Origin: Bryocella elongata
Lineage (GTDB): Bacteria > Acidobacteriota > Terriglobia > Terriglobales > Acidobacteriaceae
NCBI RefSeq assembly: GCF_900108185.1
Contig: NZ_FNVA01000010.1
Span: forward strand, 1-64,000
Direction of reading: 5' to 3'
DNA: 64,000 nucleotides
The position numbers were made by a program, and so were the translations under genes. Every line of letters begins with the position of its first letter. Within the stretch, counting starts at the first letter, position 1. Under the pieces are notes generated by a model. That model searched no databases and had not been told where the DNA came from. It worked only from the letters and a program-made list of their open reading frames with translations. Of the stretch, positions 43,748-53,175 are shown one piece after another.

Positions 43748-43762
43748 GAGGTGACATCGACC

Positions 43763-44026
43763 ATGACCAAGCGAGGAGAGCCGTTACCGATCAATCAGGC
43801 GCTGAATCGACCGAGGGCCAAGCTTGGTCTCGATCTTACAGCATGGATGGCGATCCTATTCGTCTGCGTGACGGTTTTCCTCGTTGGGTTTCGCCTGCTG
43901 GCGATGATGGCTTTCCCCACGCTTGCCGTGGGCTCATGGCTCATCATCCGCAAACACCCAAAGATGTTCCAGCTCTGGGGCCTAAGCCTCAACCAGAAGA
44001 GCTACTATGACCCGCGCAAATACTGA
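43763..44026 (+). CDS. virB3: VirB3/TrbD-like protein, module B
   Basis: 87 residues from ATG 43763. Differs from the module A copy at only a few positions; two membrane helices and the ending SLNQKSYYDPRKY. It overlaps virB4 by 20 bp, just as in module A. Confidence 0.88.
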   Translation: MTKRGEPLPINQALNRPRAKLGLDLTAWMAILFVCVTVFLVGFRLLAMMAFPTLAVGSWLIIRKHPKMFQLWGLSLNQKSYYDPRKY

Positions 44027-46376
44027 GCAAGCCAAATTCGTTCCGTGGTTCGCCAAGGCCGGAGCCGCGTGCAGCATCGTTCCGATTGCACGCTTCATCG
44101 GGCCAAATATCTTCGCCCTGAAGGGCGGCGGATATGGATGCCTGTTCACGCTGACCGGCATCGACGAAGAGGGCTTGACCGACCAGGAATTAGAGTCGCG
44201 CATGCGCTCGATTGAAGGTGCACTGCGCGGCCTGCCAGAAGGTTCATGTCTCTATCAGTACTCCCGTGTCATGTCGGGCTATGAATTGCCGCGACAGAAG
44301 CAGTACAGCAATCCCGTCACGCAGGTTTTCGTGGACGACCGGCTAACCTTCCTTGAGAAGACCGCAGGCTTTCGACGCATCGACCTTCATTGGTGCCTCA
44401 CGTTGGAGGCTTCGAAGCTGAAAGCGTTCGAGCGCAAGCCGCAGGAGAACGTCGCAGATAGCTCGCGGATGCTCGCAGAACTACAGAAAGCCGCAACGAT
44501 CCTTGGAGGTCATCTGGGAAGTTTGTTGGGGCTACGATTGCTCGACAAGGCGGACGCATTCCAATTCTTTTCGTACCTCTTCAATCTCGAAGAGTGGGCC
44601 TCACAAGCGCAGCTCCGCGACGATGCGGGTGTGGACCGGCAGATTGTCAGGAATCCCGTTGCATGGCATAGCGATCATTTACGCGTCGGTAAAAGGTATG
44701 TGCAGATGTATTCCCTCAAGACGACGCCAGAGGCATCGCGGCCCTGCCTCTTCTCCGGCTTGCTGGCACTGGATTGCGATAGCGTGCTGTGCTCGACATG
44801 GCGCCCCAAGTCCACCACCGCGGCCCGCAGCGAGATCGACGCGCAGGAAAAGTTCATCTCGTTTTTCAAAGTGGGTGTTCTGACGCGAGTAATGAGCGGG
44901 CGCGATACTGCTTCGCTTGACACAGGCGCGGGTGCGAAGGCCGCTAACAGCAGTGTCGATGACTTGAGCCTGGTCATCCGCGAGTTGGACAAGAAGACGC
45001 AGGGAGAATACTCGCTGCGCTTGATGCTGGCGGCCAACAGCGCCGACCAGCTACGCGATACCGCGCCCGCTGTGCATCGGATCTTCGTCGATGCACGCGC
45101 CCAGGTGATCGAGGAGACGCTTGGCAATCTATGCGCCTTCTATGCCATGTTCCCCGGCAACGGCAAGTTCAATGTCTTTCCGATGTGGCTCAGTGAAGAA
45201 CATCATGCGCGGTTGTCCTCTGTGTTCGCTCCGCACATCGGCCACCCGCACTCTGAAGACCTGGACTCCGAGTACCTGAATGTCTTCGAGACACGCACAC
45301 GGACGCCGTTCTTCCAAGATGTGTACGTGGAGGGCGTGCGGGTCTCGCTCATCATCGGACCTACAGGTTCAGGCAAGAGCGTGATCGGCAATGCCACCGT
45401 TGCGCTTGAGCAGAAGTATGGTGGCTTTACGTACATCTTCGACATCGGCGGCAGCTATGAAAGCGTGGTCGAGTTGTACGGCGGTCGTGTTGACCGCATC
45501 GGCAAAGATGGTCCCCGTGTCGCCCTCTTTTCTCTGGAGCCGACCGAGGCCAACATCAAGTTCTTGTATTCGTTTATCAAGCTGCTCTTGACCAACGGCG
45601 GCGCGAAGCTGGAACCAGAAGACGACGACGTGATCCACAAGGCCGTGCAGGACATCTACCTGCTCGACCCAGAAAACCGCCGTCTCTCCAATCTCTTCTT
45701 GCCGAAGAAGCTTGACAGGTATCTCTCAAAGTGGGTTGGGCGAGGCGTCTACAGCGCCATCTTCGACAACGTCGAAGACAGCCTCTCGCTCTCGCGTGTG
45801 CAGTGCTTCGACTTCCAGGGCGTCAATAACGCGCAATATGCCGACCTGATTGAGCCGCTGATGGTGTGGTTATTACGGCGCATCAACGATGTGCTCTATG
45901 ACTCTGCCAATCTCGGCGTACCCAAGCACATCCTCATCGAAGAAATCTTCAGCTCTATGAAGAATCGGCAGTTGCTTGAAGGCTCTCTCGCGTCCATCAA
46001 GACCGTCCGAAAGAATCTCGGCGGCGTCACCATGATTGGACAGTCTGCGGAAGACTTGGGCGAGAACGCCGATTCCATTGTGAACTCCTGCACGTCGTTC
46101 TTGTTTCTGAAGGATGCGACCTTCAACCGGAAACGGTATGCGGAGCTGTTCAAGATGACAGAACAGCAGCTCGCACTGTTTGAGAGCTTGCAGGACCGCG
46201 AAGCACTCTACATGCGCCGTGACGGCCTCACCAAGGTTGTTCGCCTCAATCTCGACGGTCGCAGCTATGCGACTTTCTCCACCAAGCCCAAGGACCGGGT
46301 GCGCCGGTCGAAGCTGATCGCCAAGTACGGACTCACCGAGGGCATCACGCGGTTCGCCCAGGGTGAGATCGCCTAA
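44007..46376 (+). CDS. virB4: VirB4/TrbE ATPase, module B
   Basis: 789 residues, same length as module A. Walker A IIGPTGSGKSVIGNA, Walker B HILIEEIFSSM and GGVTMIGQSAEDLG are intact. By eye about four of five residues match module A, with no indel. The pair therefore diverged well before they came to share this locus. Confidence 0.96.
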   Translation: MTRANTEQAKFVPWFAKAGAACSIVPIARFIGPNIFALKGGGYGCLFTLTGIDEEGLTDQELESRMRSIEGALRGLPEGSCLYQYSRVMSGYELPRQKQYSNPVTQVFVDDRLTFLEKTAGFRRIDLHWCLTLEASKLKAFERKPQENVADSSRMLAELQKAATILGGHLGSLLGLRLLDKADAFQFFSYLFNLEEWASQAQLRDDAGVDRQIVRNPVAWHSDHLRVGKRYVQMYSLKTTPEASRPCLFSGLLALDCDSVLCSTWRPKSTTAARSEIDAQEKFISFFKVGVLTRVMSGRDTASLDTGAGAKAANSSVDDLSLVIRELDKKTQGEYSLRLMLAANSADQLRDTAPAVHRIFVDARAQVIEETLGNLCAFYAMFPGNGKFNVFPMWLSEEHHARLSSVFAPHIGHPHSEDLDSEYLNVFETRTRTPFFQDVYVEGVRVSLIIGPTGSGKSVIGNATVALEQKYGGFTYIFDIGGSYESVVELYGGRVDRIGKDGPRVALFSLEPTEANIKFLYSFIKLLLTNGGAKLEPEDDDVIHKAVQDIYLLDPENRRLSNLFLPKKLDRYLSKWVGRGVYSAIFDNVEDSLSLSRVQCFDFQGVNNAQYADLIEPLMVWLLRRINDVLYDSANLGVPKHILIEEIFSSMKNRQLLEGSLASIKTVRKNLGGVTMIGQSAEDLGENADSIVNSCTSFLFLKDATFNRKRYAELFKMTEQQLALFESLQDREALYMRRDGLTKVVRLNLDGRSYATFSTKPKDRVRRSKLIAKYGLTEGITRFAQGEIA

Positions 46377-46398
46377 CCACCGAAAGGAACAGAGAGCA

Positions 46399-47244
46399 AT
46401 GAAACCACCCTTCCTTATCTTCGTCGCCAGCAGTCTCGCCCTAGTTGCCTCCGCTGCCTCTGCCTCCGGCCCTGGTACTTCCGACGCAAAGCATCTACAA
46501 GCGAACGCGCCACGCGCCATCACCGTGTCCGAGACGGACACGCCGCCTGTGGTCCGTGCCGGACTTTTGCAATCGACCCTCATTCTGCTTCCCGATCAGG
46601 AGAAGGTTGCGAATGTCTTCGCTGGAGATACCGTCGATTGGGTATTCGATGGCGGACGCGTTGCATCGCGCTTCATCAGCATCAAGCCGAAGCTTGCGAA
46701 CAGCACCACCGACGTTCACATCGTTTCCGATCACGGCAACGAGTACACCTTGCAGTTGCGTGAGGTCTCCGGCGACGACGATCCCCACTTCGACTCCAAG
46801 ATCTTCATTACACCTGGCGACAAAGCCGCCAAAGACCGGCTGGCCGAACTGCCTGTCTTCGTTCCCGCCGCCGAACTGGACAAAGCGAAGCAGGAAACCG
46901 CAGCCGCAAAAGCAGCCGAAGCCGCAACCTTGAAGGCTGAGCAGAGTAAAGAGGAAGCCTACCGCAGTCAGTACCCCGGCTCACTCCACTTTGACTACAC
47001 GTGGGACAAGCCGAAGGGCAAGGAGCTTGGCTTGCAGGCAATCTGGCGCGATGACAAGTTCACCTACCTGCGCGGGCAGTTTCAGGAGACGCCTGCCCTG
47101 TACGAGGTGAAGGACAAGAAGCCATCGCTTATCAACTTCGATTTCGCGAATGGCCTTTATACCGTGCCCAAGAAGCTGGATAACGGTTATCTCGCCATCG
47201 GCAAACAGAAGGTTGAGTTTCACCGTACCGAGGAAGCGAGGTAG
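46399..47244 (+). CDS. virB9: VirB9/TrbG-like outer core protein, module B
   Basis: 281 residues from ATG 46399. Signal peptide (FLIFVASSLALVASAASA), N-terminal domain (RAGLLQSTLILLPDQEKVAN, DTVDWVFDGG), Lys/Glu/Ala linker, C-terminal domain (IWRDDKFTYLRGQFQETPAL, NGYLAIGKQKVEFHR). Ends 2 bp before virB10. Confidence 0.93.
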   Translation: MKPPFLIFVASSLALVASAASASGPGTSDAKHLQANAPRAITVSETDTPPVVRAGLLQSTLILLPDQEKVANVFAGDTVDWVFDGGRVASRFISIKPKLANSTTDVHIVSDHGNEYTLQLREVSGDDDPHFDSKIFITPGDKAAKDRLAELPVFVPAAELDKAKQETAAAKAAEAATLKAEQSKEEAYRSQYPGSLHFDYTWDKPKGKELGLQAIWRDDKFTYLRGQFQETPALYEVKDKKPSLINFDFANGLYTVPKKLDNGYLAIGKQKVEFHRTEEAR

Positions 47245-47246
47245 TC

Positions 47247-48503
47247 ATGCCGGAGCCCAATCAGAATCTCCCTGCGACCGTTCCCGAACAACCGGAAAGC
47301 AAGCCCCCACTGCGGAAGAGTATGCCGGTCGTTATCGCCCTAGTTGTCATCATCGGGATTATCGGAATCTCCAATCTCTCCAGCCTGTTGAGCGGCAACA
47401 AGAGGAATGCGCCAGCCAGCGCCCTGCCCATGCGTCCGGCAGCGCCGAACGCACAGCAGGTCAACAGCTTTGAGTCGCAGCAGCAGTTGCAGGCGCAACG
47501 CGATGCCGAGGCGCGGCAGCATCAGCGGGAGCTGAATGCTGCCCTCCAACAGTTGCAGCAGACGGAAGGTGCGCCCGGCCCGGAGGCCGCAGGAGCCCCG
47601 CCCATGACCGCTGCGCAGCGTTCTGCGATCTATGGTGACAGTCCAAATGCCCCGCAGCGGACTTCGAATATGTCGCAGGCCCAGGCCGAAGCCAAACAGA
47701 AGCAGCTCGCCAAAGAGAAGCAGCAGCAGGACGCCATCAATAGCGACACCGTTGCGATTGATTTCGAGCGCACCAGTCCGGCAGCCACGGCGGGGGCCGC
47801 GCAGGAGACGGCTGCTGCCGCAGCCGGCGGCGCGGCTCCAGCAAAGTCAGCCAGCGTAGATGCCAAGAAAGACAGCAAAGGCAATGCGATGGCTGGGTAT
47901 GACTTCGATACCTACGATGGCCGTCTGTATCGCATCTTCGAGGGCACGGTATTGGAAGGTGTCGTGACCAATCATATTGACGGGGGTTTCAGCGGCCCCA
48001 TCATGGTGTCGCTGACGACTGACCTGTATTCCCACGATCATCAGCAGCTTCTCTTGCCGCAAGGCACACGTTTGCTTGGTTACGTGCAAAGCGTCGGCAA
48101 TGCGCAGCAGCGCAAGATGTTCGTTACCTTCCACCGCGCTATCTGCCCCGATGGGTTCTCGCTGGAGTTCGCCAAGTACATCGGCCTTGACCAGATCGGC
48201 ACGACCGGACTTGCCACCAAGGTAGACCACGGCTACTTGCAGGCGTTCGCAGCCGCTGCTGCCATCGGCGGCTTAGGCGGCTTGGCGCAGATCGGAAATG
48301 GCGGAAGTGTTCTCGATCCTTCGGTACAGATTCGGAATGGCATCTCCGAGCAGTCTGCCGTGGAAGGCGAGCAGGTTTTGAATCACTTCCTCAATCGCCT
48401 GCCCATCATCACGCTCAAGGAAGGTTCCCGCGCTCGCGTGTACATCGGCACTGATCTGTTGATTCCAGCCTATGCGGAGCATCGCGTCGATCCCACGCTA
48501 TAG
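47247..48503 (+). CDS. virB10: VirB10/TrbI-like core-complex protein, module B
   Basis: 418 residues. One membrane helix (about 28-50), a Gln/Ala-rich periplasmic linker shorter than in module A by about 25 residues, and the C-terminal barrel domain (RLYRIFEGTVLEGVVTNHID, LLLPQGTRLLGYVQSV, VTFHRAICPDGFSLEFAKY, PIITLKEGSRARVYIG). Confidence 0.93.
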   Translation: MPEPNQNLPATVPEQPESKPPLRKSMPVVIALVVIIGIIGISNLSSLLSGNKRNAPASALPMRPAAPNAQQVNSFESQQQLQAQRDAEARQHQRELNAALQQLQQTEGAPGPEAAGAPPMTAAQRSAIYGDSPNAPQRTSNMSQAQAEAKQKQLAKEKQQQDAINSDTVAIDFERTSPAATAGAAQETAAAAAGGAAPAKSASVDAKKDSKGNAMAGYDFDTYDGRLYRIFEGTVLEGVVTNHIDGGFSGPIMVSLTTDLYSHDHQQLLLPQGTRLLGYVQSVGNAQQRKMFVTFHRAICPDGFSLEFAKYIGLDQIGTTGLATKVDHGYLQAFAAAAAIGGLGGLAQIGNGGSVLDPSVQIRNGISEQSAVEGEQVLNHFLNRLPIITLKEGSRARVYIGTDLLIPAYAEHRVDPTL

Positions 48504-48516
48504 AGAGGAGCCTGCC

Positions 48517-48750
48517 ATGAATGACCGTTATGACCATCTGCTCCGCAAATCGCGCGATGCCAAGCACGGCGGCCATGACGCATGGGCCGTGCAGTCCACC
48601 GGCGAAAAGGTAGCCGTGGCGTTCGTCCTCAATCGTGCCGATTGGTTGGCCGAGATCGATTACACGATCCCCGAAGCGATTGAACGCAGCGGGCCCGAAT
48701 GGCTCGCGATCATTCCGCAGGTTGCACGGCAACTTGCAGAGGAGGAGTGA
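48517..48750 (+). CDS. Conserved small protein of the transfer operon, module B
   Basis: 77 residues from ATG 48517, with GAGGAG upstream. Homologue of 27762-28004: shared HGGHDAWAVQSTGEKVAVA, LNRADWL and EAIERSGPEW. Soluble; function unknown. Kept in the same place between virB10 and the CPxC protein. Confidence 0.72.
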   Translation: MNDRYDHLLRKSRDAKHGGHDAWAVQSTGEKVAVAFVLNRADWLAEIDYTIPEAIERSGPEWLAIIPQVARQLAEEE

Positions 48751-48755
48751 AGGCC

Positions 48756-48962
48756 ATGCAGAGAGTCGGCGTCCATCGCTTTTGCCAGGTCTCCGGAATT
48801 CTCTCCGCCGTTGTGCTCGCCCTGCTGCTGGTGGGTACAACCTCCGGTAGAGATGCGCTTGGGTGGATCTACCTCCAGTCCGCCGAAGCGATTACAAACG
48901 CAACCCACATCCGCACTTTTCCCCTGGACAGGTTGGACCCGACCTGCCCGCAGTGCATGTAG
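48756..48962 (+). CDS. Small exported protein with C-terminal CPxC, module B
   Basis: 68 residues from ATG 48756, with AGGAG upstream and 5 bp after the previous stop. Hydrophobic N-terminal helix (ILSAVVLALLLVGTTSG) and the ending FPLDRLDPTCPQCM. Only the last 11 or so residues are clearly shared with module A's 76-residue protein, which points to a functional tail. Confidence 0.65.
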   Translation: MQRVGVHRFCQVSGILSAVVLALLLVGTTSGRDALGWIYLQSAEAITNATHIRTFPLDRLDPTCPQCM

Positions 48963-48986
48963 TTCAACCCAATGACAGGAGGGTTT

Positions 48987-49772
48987 ATGAAACTCACTCT
49001 CAGCAAGCGTCGCAAGTGGCTTATCGGAGGCGCGGCGGTGTTGCTCACAGCAACTCCCAGCTTCGCCTTGTTCGGCATCGGTGACATTGTGTTCGATCCC
49101 ACCAGCTATGCCAGTCTTGTATCGCAACTGACGACTCTTCAGACGCAATACAACATGCTGAAGAACAACATTACGCACTTCTCGGCCAAGCAGCAGTGGC
49201 AGACGACGCTGCATGCTCTTGAGAACGTGAACGTCGCCAATATGTTCGGCGAGACAGCGGGTATGAGCATTGCGCTCAATACCAATTCGCCGGGTGCATC
49301 GAGTACGGCATGGAAGGCGGCCACCGTCACCATGAACGGCAGTGCGCCGACTTACCTCGCCAGCCAGTCTCTCGGCAGCTCCCGCAGCTCGCAACTGGCG
49401 ATGATCGAGACGGCCGATTCGGTCTCTCCCGACTGCCTTACCGCCGTGGGCCAGTACCGCGCCGCACGCAGCGAGAATGCTACGGCGAACAGCTCGCTTC
49501 TGTCGCAACAGTTCGACGGTGGCGACAGCACCAACAGTGAGGTACAGCAGCTCAATCTCCTGAATGCCGCCGAGGCGCAGAGATTGAGCGAGATGCAATC
49601 ACAAGGCACGTTGCACGCCTGCCTTGCTTCGCAGATGACGGTCGCGAACATGGAGCGTCGTAACGCCCACGTCGAAGACCTCAACACCGCCGTCTTCGTC
49701 CAGCAGCAACGTTCCGTCAACGACACCAGCGCCGCCAACGAAAGCGGCACCTGGGATAGCTATCTGCCCTAA
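48987..49772 (+). CDS. virB5: VirB5/TrbJ-like secreted pilus-tip protein, module B
   Basis: 261 residues from ATG 48987 with GGAGGG upstream, same length as in module A. Signal peptide cut near TPSFA, then LFGIGDIVFDPTSYASLVSQ, NITHFSAKQQWQTTL, SPDCLTAVGQYRAA, ending ESGTWDSYLP. Minor pilin-type component. Confidence 0.8.
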   Translation: MKLTLSKRRKWLIGGAAVLLTATPSFALFGIGDIVFDPTSYASLVSQLTTLQTQYNMLKNNITHFSAKQQWQTTLHALENVNVANMFGETAGMSIALNTNSPGASSTAWKAATVTMNGSAPTYLASQSLGSSRSSQLAMIETADSVSPDCLTAVGQYRAARSENATANSSLLSQQFDGGDSTNSEVQQLNLLNAAEAQRLSEMQSQGTLHACLASQMTVANMERRNAHVEDLNTAVFVQQQRSVNDTSAANESGTWDSYLP

Positions 49773-49784
49773 GCGGAGACCGCG

Positions 49785-50054
49785 ATGTTGAAAGCGATCA
49801 ATACCAAAATCCTGCTCGCCATCCTCGCGGCTCTCACCGCGATTGGTGGCGCGCTCACCTACCAGCGGCACGAGGCGGCGAAAGCCGCCGCTGCCGCCGC
49901 CAAAGCTGCGGCCATCCTCCAGCAACAGCAGAAGGAAGCCGAGGACCGCAAGGCCGAGGATGAGGCGTTCCGGCAGCGTGTCGAAGCGGCCAAGAAGAAG
50001 CACAACTCCGCTGCCGCACATGAAGGCAAGAGCTGGCAGAAGTACATCCCGTAA
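49785..50054 (+). CDS. Small membrane-anchored coiled-coil protein, module B
   Basis: 89 residues. Its N-terminus (MLKAINTKILLAILAALTAI) is identical to module A's over 20 residues; then an Ala/Lys/Glu/Gln helix and HEGKSWQKYIP. One membrane span with a cytoplasmic or periplasmic helical tail. Role unknown. Confidence 0.68.
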   Translation: MLKAINTKILLAILAALTAIGGALTYQRHEAAKAAAAAAKAAAILQQQQKEAEDRKAEDEAFRQRVEAAKKKHNSAAAHEGKSWQKYIP

Positions 50055-50078
50055 CTGTGACCGAGGGAGAGTAGCGAT

Positions 50079-50996
50079 ATGGTTTCCGTGGCGTTGTTAG
50101 CACAAGCACTGCCGAGCACAAGTTCCGGGGTCGATTGGCTCTATCAGTTCACCAACAACCTGACCAATCTCACCACGCAGAATGGCGGCGCACTCTCGCA
50201 ACTGGGATTGACGGAGCTGGCCTGCATCTCTCTCTTCACGCTCATCAGTCTGGTCATTAACTGGAATACCACCAGCATGACGTTTCGCTTTCACGCTCAG
50301 CCGGTCCACGCAGGCGATCTCGTCAACTTCCTGTTGCGACTTATCATTTGCTGCCTGCTTGAGAACTACTGGGTGAACCCTTTCCCCGGCGCGAGCTTCG
50401 GCATCAACCACTTCTTCTCGTACATCGCGCAGGCGATGGTGGCGGCCTTCGACCAGCATTCGCTCGATAATCTCCTGCAGCTCTTCAAAACGGCTGGCGA
50501 TAATACCGCGATGCCGTCGCTCACGGCTCCGGTGCAGATCCTTTGCTACTTCGTTGTGCAAGCACTTCTCGGCATCGCGTCCGCCATCCTGTTTGTCATC
50601 AATTGCAGCGCCTTCATCCTCTATGGCGTGACGGCTCTATTTGGTCCCGTCTTCATCCCTTTGCTGATGACCAAGACCTTTCGGGCAAAGTTCTTTCACT
50701 TCCTTGACGTGCTGATTAGCTTCGCCATGATTCGCGCTGTCGCAGCGGCGTTCATCTTTGTTTGGGGCGGCTTTATGAACGCCTTTATCCAGCAGACATT
50801 CAACGGAACTTACTCCATGGAAATGTGGCTTGCGAACCTCATTCCGTGCATCATGGTATTCGTCGCATTCATCGTGAACATGCTCTTCATTCCGAGCATG
50901 ACTCAAGCAATCTTCGGTGGGGCGGCTGGAATGGCTGAAAGCATCACGAAAGTTGCTGGCACGGCTGCATCGTTAGGAATGTCAGGAGGAGGATAA
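50079..50996 (+). CDS. virB6: VirB6/TrbL-like polytopic membrane protein, module B
   Basis: 305 residues, exactly the length in module A. Multiple membrane spans; shared signatures WLYQFTNNLTNLTTQNGGAL, NPFPGASFGINHFFSYIAQA and FIPLLMTKTFRAKFFHFLDV. Inner-membrane channel component. Confidence 0.87.
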   Translation: MVSVALLAQALPSTSSGVDWLYQFTNNLTNLTTQNGGALSQLGLTELACISLFTLISLVINWNTTSMTFRFHAQPVHAGDLVNFLLRLIICCLLENYWVNPFPGASFGINHFFSYIAQAMVAAFDQHSLDNLLQLFKTAGDNTAMPSLTAPVQILCYFVVQALLGIASAILFVINCSAFILYGVTALFGPVFIPLLMTKTFRAKFFHFLDVLISFAMIRAVAAAFIFVWGGFMNAFIQQTFNGTYSMEMWLANLIPCIMVFVAFIVNMLFIPSMTQAIFGGAAGMAESITKVAGTAASLGMSGGG

Positions 50997-51001
50997 GGCC
51001 C

Positions 51002-51184
51002 ATGTTCGACTACGCCCTACAAGTCATATTTGTTCGTCGCATATTGCGGCTGCGGGTCGTCAGATTGGCGATTGTTCTCATCCTTCTCGGTTCTGCTGTA
51101 GCCGGAGTTATCTACACCTACGTGATTTTGCAAGCGGTTGAGCAAAGGAGCCATTCCCATGTCCACACGCACAGTAGTCCATGA
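51002..51184 (+). CDS. Small single-span membrane protein, module B
   Basis: 60 residues: basic N-terminus (RRILRLRVVR), one helix (LAIVLILLGSAVAGVIYTYV), then EQRSHSHVHTHSSP. Homologue of 25326-25514. It overlaps the virB8 start by 26 bp in a different frame, as in module A. Confidence 0.7.
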   Translation: MFDYALQVIFVRRILRLRVVRLAIVLILLGSAVAGVIYTYVILQAVEQRSHSHVHTHSSP

Positions 51185-51941
51185 GCAACACCTAACGCCG
51201 GAGCAAGCATTGCTCACGGATCAGATTGGCAATGAGGTCTACGCCTCACATTATGCTGAGCGCAAAGCCTACCGCATCATCCTCACCTGTGGAACAGTCC
51301 TGCTTTGCGGCTCCATGTGGCTCAATCTCTCGCTGGCCCGCCGTCCACTGGTAAACCGCTACATCCGCATCGACGAGATGGGGCGCGCCCAGGCGATCCA
51401 GTACAGCGATTTGAGCTACAGCCCGCGCGAGGGAGAGGTACGAACCTATCTCACCGATTGGGCGAACTACCGCTACACGATCAGCCGCGACACCATCGCC
51501 AAGAAGTACCCCCTCAACTACTACTTCCTGTCCGGCAATCTCGCTTCGCAGTTGATGACAGAAGACAATGCCAACCACCTTGTTTCTCAGGTGGTCGGCG
51601 GCCAGATCGAGCAAAGCGATGTGGAGGTGAAGAACGTCACCATCACGTCCATGTCGCAAGAGACCGTGCAAGGTGCTTTGATGGCGCGTGGCACGGCATT
51701 GCTGGCGTTCGATAAGCTGTATTCTCCCAGCCACTCGCATCAGCCGAGGGCCGAGCACTGGATGCTCAGTCTGACCTATTATCTGAATCCCAAACAGGTC
51801 AGCGACCAGGCCAAGATTTACCCGCAATATGAGTTCATCAATCCATTGGGATTGACCATCACCGAGTTCCACGAAAACCGCGTCTCGGTTGATCCCATTA
51901 CTCGCGGCACCGTCGCAACGACCGATGGGGGAGTTCGATGA
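51159..51941 (+). CDS. virB8: VirB8-like inner-membrane protein, module B
   Basis: 260 residues from ATG 51159 (MSTRTVVHEQHLTPEQALLT). One membrane span near 40-60, then the periplasmic VirB8 domain (YIRIDEMGRAQAIQYSDL, VRTYLTDWANYRYTISRDTI, LSLTYYLNPKQVSDQ). Unlike module A, it is separated from virB11 by 253 bp that contain a small antisense gene. Confidence 0.87.
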   Translation: MSTRTVVHEQHLTPEQALLTDQIGNEVYASHYAERKAYRIILTCGTVLLCGSMWLNLSLARRPLVNRYIRIDEMGRAQAIQYSDLSYSPREGEVRTYLTDWANYRYTISRDTIAKKYPLNYYFLSGNLASQLMTEDNANHLVSQVVGGQIEQSDVEVKNVTITSMSQETVQGALMARGTALLAFDKLYSPSHSHQPRAEHWMLSLTYYLNPKQVSDQAKIYPQYEFINPLGLTITEFHENRVSVDPITRGTVATTDGGVR

Positions 51942-51997
51942 GACTTCCTGGCAAAGCATCATCCACGCGACCCTGCCAGCCGGGACCAGTGGTTGCG

Positions 51998-52165
51998 CTA
52001 TTTAGAAGGTGTGAGGTTTTCCTGCGTCACCTTGCGAACCTCGCGCAATTCGTCGAGTCCCATGCGTTCGAGGATGGCTTTGGCGCGCTTCTTTGCTCGG
52101 GAGCGGCTGGCCTTGGTCATCAGTTCGTTGGCGATACTGTCGTACGAGATGGTCTTGATTGCCAT
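51998..52165 (-). pseudogene. Truncated XRE-type antitoxin-like gene, antisense in module B
   Basis: 55 codons on the minus strand with AAAGGA just upstream of ATG 52165. The product begins MAIKTISYDSIANELM, continues RSRAKKRAKAILERMGLDEL and ends VRKVTQENLTPSK. This matches the N-terminal part of a family of small XRE regulators (charged helix, then the first helix LREVRK-TQE of the HTH), but stops before the recognition helix. It fills the gap between virB8 and virB11, which overlap in module A, so it looks like the remnant of an inserted gene. A short functional peptide is possible. Confidence 0.5.
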
Positions 52166-52194
52166 AGCGTCCTTTCTGGCGGGTTGGTGGTTCG

Positions 52195-53175
52195 ATGAGC
52201 TTCGATCTGATATTACCGTTCTTTCCCGACGAGCTGCGAACGCTCTTGTTGGACCCGTCCATCTCCGATCTCATGATTAACGGGACCACCGGCGTCTACG
52301 CGGATCGTGGCGGCGTGGTGGAGCATATCGTGCTCTCCACTCCCTACTCCAACGACCGCTTGCAAGCAGCCATCGAGCGTGTCGCCCGCCTGCTTGGACA
52401 AGACCTCACCAGCCAGAATCCCATCCTCAATACCCGCCTGCCGGACGGCTCCCGAGTCGCCGTCGTCGGCTCGCCATCATCCATCAATGGTCCGACGTTC
52501 ACGGTACGGAAATTCAACCGCTGGTTTACCTCCGATGAGCTGATTGCATCGGGCAGTCTGCCGGTGGAGATCCGAGATGTTGTTGTCGGCTTCATTGGAG
52601 AGCGGAAGAACGGCATCATCAGCGGTGGAACTGGGAGTGGGAAGACGACTTTGATGAAAGCCTTGCTCGACCATGTGCCGATGCAGGAACGGCTCATCGT
52701 CATTGAGCAGCCCGCCGAGCTAAAGATAGCCCATCCGAACGCCGTTCGATGGGAAGCAGTTGAGGCCATTCCAGGTCAGGTTGCCGTGACTCCAAGCCAG
52801 CTTGTTGCCGCCGCACTGCGGCATCGTCCCGACCGCATCATCATGGGCGAGATACGCGATGAATGCGGCTATGACTTGCTGCAAGCGATGAACACGGGGC
52901 ACGGTGGAACGCTCTCCACCATCCATGCCAAGAGCGCGTGGGACGCGCTGAATCGGCTCTCCGATCTCGCTCTAAGCGCGCGACCGAATCTCAACCATTC
53001 TTTCGTGCGTTCGGAGACTGCCGAGGCCATCGACTTTGTTCTGTACTGCGAGCGCGACCATGCGGGCCGACGCAGGGTACGCGAGCTGATTCGTGTGACG
53101 GGTTACAGCCACGCGGATCAGTCCTTCCAGACCGAGGAGATCTATCGCGCTCCCTCTGCGGCAGCGGCGGCTTGA
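52195..53175 (+). CDS. virB11: VirB11 ATPase, module B
   Basis: 326 residues from ATG 52195. Walker A GGTGSGKTTLMKALLDHV, DRIIMGEIRDECGYD and NTGHGGTLSTIHA present; near-identical to module A in the ATPase domain. Because of the upstream antisense remnant it is no longer overlapped by virB8, so it may have lost translational coupling. Confidence 0.95.
   Translation: MSFDLILPFFPDELRTLLLDPSISDLMINGTTGVYADRGGVVEHIVLSTPYSNDRLQAAIERVARLLGQDLTSQNPILNTRLPDGSRVAVVGSPSSINGPTFTVRKFNRWFTSDELIASGSLPVEIRDVVVGFIGERKNGIISGGTGSGKTTLMKALLDHVPMQERLIVIEQPAELKIAHPNAVRWEAVEAIPGQVAVTPSQLVAAALRHRPDRIIMGEIRDECGYDLLQAMNTGHGGTLSTIHAKSAWDALNRLSDLALSARPNLNHSFVRSETAEAIDFVLYCERDHAGRRRVRELIRVTGYSHADQSFQTEEIYRAPSAAAAA

Noticed and set aside
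52002-52289. 95-codon minus-strand frame between virB8 and virB11 of module B
   Set aside because: It runs into the antisense of virB11 and reads as charged low-quality sequence. The real coding signal on that strand is the 55-codon XRE fragment in another frame.
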